Made by a program: the position numbers and the translations under genes | The notes under the pieces: model-generated | What the model was told of the DNA's origin: nothing | Databases searched by the model: none | Seen by the model: the letters and a program-made list of their open reading frames with translations, nothing else | Part shown: positions 1 to 5,206 of the stretch, in pieces | Numbering within the stretch: the stretch's first letter is position 1 | How the letters are laid out: each line of letters starts with the position of its first letter | Assembly (NCBI GenBank): GCA_903919215.1 | Contig: CAIXHI010000208.1 | Span: 1 to 6,483 of the forward strand | Reading direction: 5' to 3' | From: an uncultured Acidimicrobiaceae bacterium | GTDB lineage: Bacteria > Actinomycetota > Acidimicrobiia > Acidimicrobiales > Ilumatobacteraceae | DNA length: 6,483 nt

Positions 1-1
1 C

Positions 2-220
2 GAGCGGGCCGAACCCAAGCGCTCGTTCTGGCACCGTGTCGTGACTGATGTGCTCTGGGTGTATCCGGTGGCCATCATTAGCTCGCTGTTCATCGCTCCC
101 AGGATTGCGCGCCTGTCGGTGGAGGTGAGGGTGGTCATCTCGACGCTGTTGATCACACTGGTGATGCGCATGGCCGTTGGACCGCTTCGTTCTCGGTTGC
201 GTGCTCGCCGCACGTTGTGA
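2..220 (+). CDS. C-terminal part of a small two-helix membrane protein (5' end outside window)
   Basis: An open frame enters from the left edge and stops at TGA 218-220, giving 72 visible residues. The sequence begins ERAEPKRSFW and shows two hydrophobic segments. The first spans about residues 14-33, includes the pair Tyr-Pro (YP) and ends near a proline. The second spans about residues 41-60. A strongly basic tail, RSRLRARR, follows, which would favour a cytoplasmic C-terminus. The pattern W...YP...P...R...PL..RL resembles, from memory, the membrane-spanning C-terminal tail found on some antibiotic-biosynthesis-monooxygenase (ABM) domain proteins. The catalytic-type domain, if present, lies outside the window, so this is only a suggestion. 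The gene ends 36 bases before the tRNA gene. A weak 5-bp hairpin (224-228 with 233-237) lies in the gap and is not a convincing terminator. The frame and stop are seen directly; the family is a guess. Confidence 0.6.
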   Translation, partial: ERAEPKRSFWHRVVTDVLWVYPVAIISSLFIAPRIARLSVEVRVVISTLLITLVMRMAVGPLRSRLRARRTL

Positions 221-256
221 GCGACAGCCCGCGCTGTTATCGTCACCCACTCGTTC

Positions 257-329
257 GGGGCTGTAGCTCAGTTGGCAGAGCGCTTCCATGGCATGGAAGA
301 GGTCTGGGGTTCAATTCCCCACAGCTCCA
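257..329 (+). tRNA. tRNA-Ala, anticodon GGC
   Basis: A complete 73-nt cloverleaf can be drawn. The acceptor stem pairs 257-263 with 322-328, and the D stem is GCTC 266-269 with GAGC 278-281. The anticodon stem is CTTCC 283-287 with GGAAG 295-299 around the loop ATGGCAT. The T stem is TGGGG 305-309 with CCCCA 317-321 around TTCAATT. The anticodon at 290-292 is GGC, which reads alanine GCC/GCU codons. The third acceptor pair is G-U (G259 with U326), the classic alanine identity element, so the assignment is very secure. The discriminator base is A329. The 3' CCA is not encoded (CGG follows), so it would be added after transcription. TGTTAT at 235-240 could be a -10 box, but no good -35 is visible. 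Confidence 0.96.
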
Positions 330-334
330 CGGAC

Positions 335-364
335 AAAGGCCCAGGTCACAGCACCTGGGCCTTT
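335..364 (+). terminator. Probable intrinsic terminator of the tRNA-Ala gene
   Basis: AAAGGCCCAGGT (335-346) pairs perfectly with ACCTGGGCCTTT (353-364), giving a 12-bp stem with a 6-nt loop (CACAGC). It begins five bases after the tRNA 3' end. The descending arm ends in TTT and continues TCTCGTT, a modest U-rich tail. The A/T base of the stem means it could also act in the reverse direction, but no minus-strand gene is seen to need it. It should isolate the tRNA unit from the pilus operon downstream. Confidence 0.85.
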
Positions 365-857
365 CTCGTTGTGCCAGCGTTGCAGTCATGGAATCGGCCA
401 TCACCACCACGCTCGTCGACGACAACATCGGGCCAGTCGTGCTGAGCTTCGACGGCACTGGGCTCGAGGTCTTCACCATTGGCCAGTCCGGTGTTCGCTG
501 CTGTGAACTCAGCGCTCGCGTCGCGTCCGACCAGCTGACTCGCGTCGCCGCCAGCGACTCTTCGGCCGGCTCAACCTCGTCTGATGACCTCGGCGGCGAA
601 CTTTCTTCAGATCCACCGACGGCCGAGCCACTACCAGGACATTTCCGCTCGTTGACACCGGAGCGAGCGCGTGACCTGCGACGATCCGCGCGTGGACGTT
701 TGGACAGTTTCAGCCACATAAGCAGCCTGTTTTGTGGTGGCTATATGATTTCCAGAACTTTTCGACACTTCTCCTTCAGAATGTGCTGTAGCAAACCGAA
801 GTAATGCCATGATTCTCGTGCAGTCCGCTGGGAATTGTCGGGACCAGAGGTAGATCC
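365..857. other. Gene-poor leader between tRNA terminator and pilus operon
   Basis: No gene is convincing in these ~490 bases. On the + strand the frame from ATG 388 to the stop at 802-804 is open (138 codons). Only its first ~35 codons (beginning MESAITTTLVDDNIGPVVLS) show the G/C-ending codon bias of the real genes. After that the translation turns Ser/Arg-rich and cysteine-containing. There is no Shine-Dalgarno sequence before 388, so it may be a decayed gene or chance. The last ~150 bases (about 700-850) are AT-richer and probably hold the operon promoter. TATGAT at 744-749 is the best -10-like hexamer, but it has no matching -35 at 16-18 bases. TTGACA at 652-657 has no matching -10. No riboswitch or clear operator was recognised. 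Confidence 0.5.
846..850 (+). promoter_or_regulatory. Ribosome binding site of pilB (AGAGG)
   Basis: AGAGG lies seven bases before GTG 858. It supports that GTG as the start over the in-frame ATG at 936, which would remove 26 residues but leave the MshEN domain intact. Confidence 0.6.
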
Positions 858-2687
858 GTGAGCGAAGAACAACAGGCAAGCGCCATCCAGACTGACGTCG
901 CGCCCGACCCGAGTTCAGGGCGGGGAGGACGACGCATGGGCAGAGTTCGGCCGTATTCGGCTGGCGGTACCGCGCTACCGCTGTCCTCCATGCCCGGGGC
1001 CACCGGACCGAAGCGACTCGGCGACCTGCTGACGGCGCGCGGCAAGGTCAGCGGCGAGCAAATCCGCGACGCGTTGCTCGCTCAGAACTCGAGCGGCGGT
1101 CGACTGGGTGCCACCTTGGTGGCGCTGGGTTTGCTGTCCGAGCGGGAACTCGCCGAAGCCCTCTCTGAGCAATCTGGTCTCGACCTCATCGACCTCGCTC
1201 ACGAGGACATCGATCGTGAGATCGCCATGCTGCTCCCCGAGAGCGATGCCATCAACCTCGTGGCGTTGCCGATCCGCAGCGACGGCCAACGCATCGAAGT
1301 TGCTGTCGCCGACCCGTATGCGGCCGATCTGCAGCCCCAGTTGATCGAGCTGCTGGGCAAGCCTGTCCGCCTGCATGTCGCCGCATCGCCCGACATCCTC
1401 GACACGATCTCGGCGCTCTACGTGCGCACCGGCGACATGGACGATGTGCTCAAGGTGTTCGAAGCACGCACCCAGTCGCGCAAGCGCACCTCGGACGCGG
1501 CTGGCGTCACGGTGGTGGACGAGAACGCTCCGATCGTGAGAGTCATCAACCTGATCCTCGAACAGGCGATGCGCGAGCGGGCCAGCGACGTTCACATCGA
1601 ACCGCAGGACGACTCCGTGCGCATCCGCGTGCGCACCGACGGCGCGCTGCATCAGATCATGACGCTGCCCAGCGGGATGGGCGCTCCGCTGATGTCGCGC
1701 ATCAAGGTGATGGCCAATCTCAACATCGTCGAGCGTCGCCGTCCTCAGGACGGCAACTTCACCGTCGATGTGCTGGGCAAGGAGGTCGATGTGCGTGTCG
1801 CTACCTCCCCGACTGTGTTCGGCGAGATGGCTGTGCTGCGACTGCTCGACAAGAGCCGCAGCTTCTTTGAGTTGTCCCGGCTCGGCATGCCGGCCGAAAC
1901 CGAGGCTCGCTATCAGGAACTGATTCGGATGCCATTCGGACTCGTGGTGTGTGCCGGCCCGACCGGTTCCGGCAAGACCACGACGCTGTACGCAACGTTG
2001 GCGGCAGTGAACGGCGACCACCTCAAGGTCTCCACCATCGAAGACCCTGTCGAGTACGTCATCCCCGGTATCAGTCAGATCCAGATTCACGAACAGTCGG
2101 GTCTCACGTTCGCCACCGGTCTTCGTGCCATCCTGCGTCAAGACCCCGACACCGTGCTCGTCGGCGAGATCCGCGACGTCGAGACCGCGCGCATCGCCGT
2201 GCAGGCCGCGCTCACGGGTCACTTCGTGATGTCATCGCTGCACGCCACCGACGCCAGCGCAGCGCTGCACCGCTTCCTCGACATGGGCATCGAGCCCTAT
2301 CTGCTGGCCTCGTCGCTGACGGGTGTGGTGGGGCAGCGTCTGCTGCGCCGCAACTGTCCGAGATGTGCAGTGGAGTACACCCCACCCGTGGCCGAGGTTG
2401 CGTTCCTCGAGCGTGTGCTCGGCAACACTCTGGAAGGAACCTTCATGCGCGGCGAAGGGTGCAATCTGTGCCGAAACACCGGGTACTTCGAGCGGGTCGG
2501 CGTGTACGAGGTCCTCGCCGTCACCGATGAGATCCGCGAACTGATGGTGCAGCACGCCACCCAGTCGGAAGTGCGCGAACTTGCACAGAAACAAGGTATG
2601 CGCACACTCGCCCGCCAAGCGGTCGAACTGGCGTTGGAAGGTACGACGACCTTGGCGGAGGTCCTGAGAACGGTGGCGGTGGTCTGA
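858..2687 (+). CDS. pilB: Type IV pilus assembly ATPase PilB (GspE family) with c-di-GMP-type MshEN domain
   Basis: A hexameric cytoplasmic ATPase that powers pilin polymerisation through the platform protein PilC. At 609 residues it is in the usual range for PilB/GspE. Residues 1-50 are a Gly/Arg/Ser-rich, probably disordered extension. Residues 53-105 form an MshEN (GspE N-terminal) domain with two tandem motif copies. The ATPase core starts with ASDVHIEP at 242-249. It contains Walker A GPTGSGKTT (367-375, catalytic Lys373), the Asp box IEDPVEY (394-400), Walker B DTVLVGEIRD (431-440, Glu437) and the His box around GHFVMSSLHATDA (454-466). Four cysteines, C500, C503, C535 and C538, form the zinc-binding CxxC...CxxC module of extension ATPases; retraction ATPases (PilT) lack it. 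The start is GTG 858, supported by AGAGG upstream. Its TGA overlaps the ATG of pilC by one base, implying translational coupling. No active-site residue is missing. A GspE of a secretion-type machine is the alternative name. Confidence 0.97.
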   Translation: MSEEQQASAIQTDVAPDPSSGRGGRRMGRVRPYSAGGTALPLSSMPGATGPKRLGDLLTARGKVSGEQIRDALLAQNSSGGRLGATLVALGLLSERELAEALSEQSGLDLIDLAHEDIDREIAMLLPESDAINLVALPIRSDGQRIEVAVADPYAADLQPQLIELLGKPVRLHVAASPDILDTISALYVRTGDMDDVLKVFEARTQSRKRTSDAAGVTVVDENAPIVRVINLILEQAMRERASDVHIEPQDDSVRIRVRTDGALHQIMTLPSGMGAPLMSRIKVMANLNIVERRRPQDGNFTVDVLGKEVDVRVATSPTVFGEMAVLRLLDKSRSFFELSRLGMPAETEARYQELIRMPFGLVVCAGPTGSGKTTTLYATLAAVNGDHLKVSTIEDPVEYVIPGISQIQIHEQSGLTFATGLRAILRQDPDTVLVGEIRDVETARIAVQAALTGHFVMSSLHATDASAALHRFLDMGIEPYLLASSLTGVVGQRLLRRNCPRCAVEYTPPVAEVAFLERVLGNTLEGTFMRGEGCNLCRNTGYFERVGVYEVLAVTDEIRELMVQHATQSEVRELAQKQGMRTLARQAVELALEGTTTLAEVLRTVAVV

Positions 2688-3898
2688 TGACTGCGTTCGT
2701 GTATTCGGCTATCGATGTCGACGGCAAGGGTGTGAAGGGCAAGATCGATGCGGTCGACGAAGTCGATGCTCGTCGACTGCTGATGCTGCAGAACCTCGAT
2801 GTGCGCAATGTCAGTGGGCGCATTCCGCTGATGCAGCGCGAGTTCGGCGGGAAGGAGAAGGTCAAGCAGACCGACATTCTGCACTTCAGTCGCCAGATGG
2901 CAGCCTTCGTGCACGCTGGTCTGCCGGTCATCGATGGACTCGACATCATCGCCCGTTCCACCTCGAACAAGACGTTCGCCGACACCTTGCACGACATGCG
3001 CGACCAGATTCGCCAAGGCGTCCCGTTCGTCGATGCGCTCGCACAGCACGAGTCGATGCTTCCCAGCTATTACTTGGGAATCGTGCGCTCGGCAGAGCTG
3101 ACCGGCCGCCTTGACGTGGCCCTTGAGCACCTTGCCGTCTACATGGAGCGTGAGCACGAGGCACGTGGGCGCATCAAGTCGGCGCTGGCCTACCCATCGG
3201 TCATCGTTGGCATGTCGGTGGTGTCGGTGATCGTGCTGTCCGTGTTCGTGCTGCCCAAGTTCGTGTCGCTGTTCGAGGAACTGAACGCGACGCTGCCGTT
3301 CACGACGCGAATGCTGATGAACTTCGCCAACTTCTCGTCGACGTACTGGTGGACCTACCTCGTGGCCATCGGCGCGATCGTCGTTGGTGGGCAATGGATG
3401 CGCAAGCAGCCGGCGACGAAGCGCTTTCTCGATCGAACGCTGCTGAAGGTCCCTCTCATCGGTGAGGTGGTGCTGTTCTCCGGGGTCGAGCGTGTCTGTC
3501 GAATTCTGGCCACGATGTGGGAAGCCGGTGTGCCGATCGACAACGCGATGGTGGCGGCGATCCAGAGTTCCAACAACACGGTCATCGCTGGCAAGCTCAA
3601 GACGATCCAGGAGGCGGTTCTCGAGGGTGACGGCTTGGCCGAGCCGTTTGCTGCCGCCGACATTTTCCCCGATGCTGCCGTGCAGATGATCGCTGTCGGT
3701 GAGGCCACCGGCACGCTCGCCGATCAACTGCTCGGGGCAGCCGACTTCTACGAGCGAGAGATCGAGTTCAAGCTCAAGCGTCTCACCACGTACTTCGAGC
3801 CGTTGATCATCATCATGGTGAGCTTCGTCGTCGGTTTCGTCGCCGTTGCTCTCGTGCAGGCCATGTACGGCTCCCTGAGTAGTTCGCAGCTGAAGTGA
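2687..3898 (+). CDS. pilC: Type IV pilus inner-membrane platform protein PilC (GspF family)
   Basis: A polytopic membrane protein that sits at the base of the pilus, contacts PilB, and is thought to rotate or scoop pilins from the membrane into the growing fibre. The 403-residue length is typical. Two T2SSF repeats are visible, at about residues 65-190 and 267-392. Each begins with a helical segment (FSRQMAAFVHAGLPVIDGLD; FSGVERVCRILATMWEAGVP). Each also has the family's E-x-T-G motif: SAELTGRL at 135-142 and VGEATGTL at 337-344. Membrane segments are likely at about 170-190, 222-237 and 372-393. The N-terminal ~50 residues (FVYSAIDVDGKGVKGKIDA) match the usual small lead-in domain. The start is ATG 2687 in a TGATG overlap with pilB. 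A GGAGG at 2657-2661 is too far away to serve it, so coupling to pilB translation is likely. The stop overlaps the next gene. Confidence 0.96.
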   Translation: MTAFVYSAIDVDGKGVKGKIDAVDEVDARRLLMLQNLDVRNVSGRIPLMQREFGGKEKVKQTDILHFSRQMAAFVHAGLPVIDGLDIIARSTSNKTFADTLHDMRDQIRQGVPFVDALAQHESMLPSYYLGIVRSAELTGRLDVALEHLAVYMEREHEARGRIKSALAYPSVIVGMSVVSVIVLSVFVLPKFVSLFEELNATLPFTTRMLMNFANFSSTYWWTYLVAIGAIVVGGQWMRKQPATKRFLDRTLLKVPLIGEVVLFSGVERVCRILATMWEAGVPIDNAMVAAIQSSNNTVIAGKLKTIQEAVLEGDGLAEPFAAADIFPDAAVQMIAVGEATGTLADQLLGAADFYEREIEFKLKRLTTYFEPLIIIMVSFVVGFVAVALVQAMYGSLSSSQLK

Positions 3899-4335
3899 TG
3901 AACGCGCCCGACCCTCGCGACAGCGACCGCGGCTACACGCTGCTCGAACTGCTGGCAGCCATGGCGATCATGAGCATCGCCTTCGCCGCCATCTTCGCGG
4001 GCCTCGGCATGTTCTTGAGGACCGAAACGGTGCAGCGCAACCAGTCACAGCTCGACGTCAGCTTGCGCTCCTACGCCGAGCAGCTGATGGGCGTCACCTA
4101 CGTCGCTTGTGCTACGCCGGCGACGCCGACGTACGCGGCGGTGTCGGTTCCGAGGGACGTGCACAACACGGCCTACACCAAGTCGGTCACCATCAAGTAC
4201 TGGAACGGCGATCTGCCGGCCACCTGGGCGTCATCGTGTACGAGCGGTAACGACAAGGGGTTGCAGCAGATCACCATCCAACTGACGGGTAGCGACGGCG
4301 AAAAGGGCACGTTGACGATCGGCAAGACGCAATGA
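3898..4335 (+). CDS. Prepilin-like protein 1 (PilV/GspI-like minor pilin)
   Basis: A 145-residue protein with a class III (type IV pilin) signal. The 12-residue leader, MNAPDPRDSDRG, is followed by YTLLELLAAM, with cleavage expected between G12 and Y13. The +5 glutamate (E17), needed for partner docking, is present. Position +1 is Tyr rather than the common Phe. The hydrophobic helix runs to about residue 40. A soluble domain with two cysteines (C71, C114, a possible disulfide) follows. The helix, rich in Ala/Met/Ile (AMAIMSIAFAAIF), resembles PilV/GspI minor subunits, but assignment within the pilin family is inference. The ATG at 3898 repeats the TGATG overlap seen at pilB/pilC. GTG at 3895 (GTGA overlap) is an alternative that adds one residue. 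No strong ribosome binding site is visible. It would be processed by a prepilin peptidase, not encoded in this window. Confidence 0.87.
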   Translation: MNAPDPRDSDRGYTLLELLAAMAIMSIAFAAIFAGLGMFLRTETVQRNQSQLDVSLRSYAEQLMGVTYVACATPATPTYAAVSVPRDVHNTAYTKSVTIKYWNGDLPATWASSCTSGNDKGLQQITIQLTGSDGEKGTLTIGKTQ

Positions 4336-4883
4336 AGCGCGACCGCGGATTCACGCTTACCGAACTGATCGTTGCCGTCGCCATCGTCGCCGTCATCTCT
4401 ACCAGCATCGGTGCGGCACTGATCACCGGGATGCGGATCACCACCAACACCTACTCCAGGTTCGATCAGAGCAACGCTGAACTGGCCGTGACCCGCTTCT
4501 TGTCCGGCGATATCTACGCAGCTGAGGGCCCGATCGTCTACAACAGTTCCAGTGATGTCACCTGTGGCGGTGTGGCCAACCCGGGGCTGAAACTCAAGTC
4601 ACGCACCGCCGCCACCGCCGACCTGTCGGGAACCAACATCACCACCGTGGTGTGGGCGTTGTCGGGCACCGATCTGATGCGACGAACCTGTGTGAACGGG
4701 GTGCAAACCGATTCGTTCCGCGTGGCAGGTGGCATCAGCGCCTTCACCCCCACGGGGTGCTCGAATCCGTGCACGAGCCTGACGCTCAGCGTCACGTTCA
4801 AGGCTGCAGCGGTGGGTACCAACGGCAAGGTTCCCGAGCAGTCATGGACCCTGAAGATCACTCGCCGGGGAGTCACCTCGTGA
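4332..4883 (+). CDS. Prepilin-like protein 2 (PilW/GspJ-like minor pilin)
   Basis: A 183-residue protein with a very short leader, MKRDRG, then FTLTELIVAVAIVAVIS. Cleavage is expected at G6|F7, and the +5 glutamate is E11. The hydrophobic helix spans about residues 7-34. The segment after it (about 42-66, with AVTRFLSGDIYAAEG) resembles the R-x-L-x-x-D-I/L-x-x-A pattern common in PilW/GspJ-type subunits. The C-terminal part is Thr/Ser-rich and beta-like, ending in a strand (SWTLKITRR). Four cysteines (C78, C120, C143, C147) could form two disulfides outside the membrane. The start ATG 4332 overlaps the previous stop by four bases (ATGA) and its own stop overlaps the next gene by four. The pilin signal is seen directly; the GspJ-like label is inferred. 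Confidence 0.9.
   Translation: MKRDRGFTLTELIVAVAIVAVISTSIGAALITGMRITTNTYSRFDQSNAELAVTRFLSGDIYAAEGPIVYNSSSDVTCGGVANPGLKLKSRTAATADLSGTNITTVVWALSGTDLMRRTCVNGVQTDSFRVAGGISAFTPTGCSNPCTSLTLSVTFKAAAVGTNGKVPEQSWTLKITRRGVTS
4867..4872 (+). promoter_or_regulatory. Ribosome binding site of prepilin 3 (GGGGAG)
   Basis: GGGGAG ends seven bases before GTG 4880, inside the end of the preceding gene. This site decides the start. An in-frame ATG far upstream (4652) would only add sequence translated out of frame from prepilin 2 and would bury the pilin signal in mid-protein. Confidence 0.65.
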
Positions 4884-5206
4884 ACCGTCGCCGTACCGCT
4901 ACCCACCAGGGCTTCACGCTGATCGAGATCATCGTTGCCATCGCCATCGTGGGCATCCTCTCCACCGTGGTCACCTTCTCGATCCGCGGCCTGCTGAGCA
5001 ACAGCAGCACGAAGAACTGCACGGTCGAAGTTCACAAGGTGAACACCGCAATTCAGGCGTATTATTCGGAGAACAAGGTCTGGATCACCACCCAGACCCT
5101 CAGTTCGCTGGTGCCTGACTATTTGACAACGGCGCCGTCGGCATCCACTCCATCCGGAGCCGGAACTGTTGACGCCGCTCACACCTACAAGGGGTCGAAG
5201 TGTTGA
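4880..5206 (+). CDS. Prepilin-like protein 3 (GspG-like pilin, candidate shaft subunit)
   Basis: A 108-residue protein starting at GTG 4880 (GTGA overlap with the previous stop). The leader MNRRRTATHQG is basic, and cleavage is expected at G11|F12. FTLIEIIVAIAIVGILSTVV is a near-canonical pilin N-terminal helix with Glu16 at +5. The mature protein is about 97 residues. After the helix, VEVHKVNTAIQAYYSENKVW followed by LSSLVPDYLTTAPS matches the layout of GspG/ComGC-like pilins, a helix with A-x-Y-Y, then L-x-x-L-V-P-x-Y-L. Two cysteines, C47 and the C-terminal C108, could close a disulfide. It has the most canonical signal and most compact form of the set, so it is the best candidate here for a repeating fibre subunit. 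A dedicated major pilin may exist elsewhere. Its stop overlaps the next gene. Confidence 0.92.
   Translation: MNRRRTATHQGFTLIEIIVAIAIVGILSTVVTFSIRGLLSNSSTKNCTVEVHKVNTAIQAYYSENKVWITTQTLSSLVPDYLTTAPSASTPSGAGTVDAAHTYKGSKC
5189..5194 (+). promoter_or_regulatory. Ribosome binding site of the PilX-like gene (AAGGGG)
   Basis: AAGGGG lies five bases before GTG 5200 and eight before TTG 5203, both in frame. Spacing alone does not choose between them; GTG is the more usual start codon. Confidence 0.45.

Noticed and set aside
224..237. Short hairpin ACAGC/GCTGT after the first gene as a terminator
   Set aside because: Only five base pairs and no U-tract; too weak to call.
257..329. tRNA-Ala as an attachment site for an integrated element
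   Set aside because: No integrase gene and no second copy of the tRNA 3' end is seen in the window.
217..387. GTG 217 as start of a protein reading through the tRNA gene
   Set aside because: The frame would translate the tRNA-Ala gene and its terminator hairpin; the GTG lies inside the end of the upstream gene.
652..657. TTGACA as a -35 promoter box
   Set aside because: No acceptable -10 hexamer lies 16-18 bases downstream; TATGAT at 744-749 is much too far.
243..719. A 158-codon minus-strand open frame across the leader
   Set aside because: It also runs through the tRNA and terminator, is Arg/Ser-rich, and has no ribosome site or recognisable motif.
975..2222. A 415-codon open frame on the minus strand opposite pilB
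   Set aside because: It is antisense to a fully validated PilB with all motifs. Its translation is rich in His, Arg and Asp, typical of an antisense shadow in GC-rich DNA, and shows no recognisable domain.
2297..3727. A 476-codon open frame on the minus strand opposite pilC
   Set aside because: It is antisense to pilC and the end of pilB, His/Arg/Gln-rich with no domain signal; pilC explains the sequence.
4652..4879. Upstream extension of prepilin 3 from ATG 4652
   Set aside because: It would overlap 230 bases of prepilin 2 in another frame and place the pilin cleavage signal in mid-protein. GTG 4880 has a good ribosome site and an 11-residue leader.
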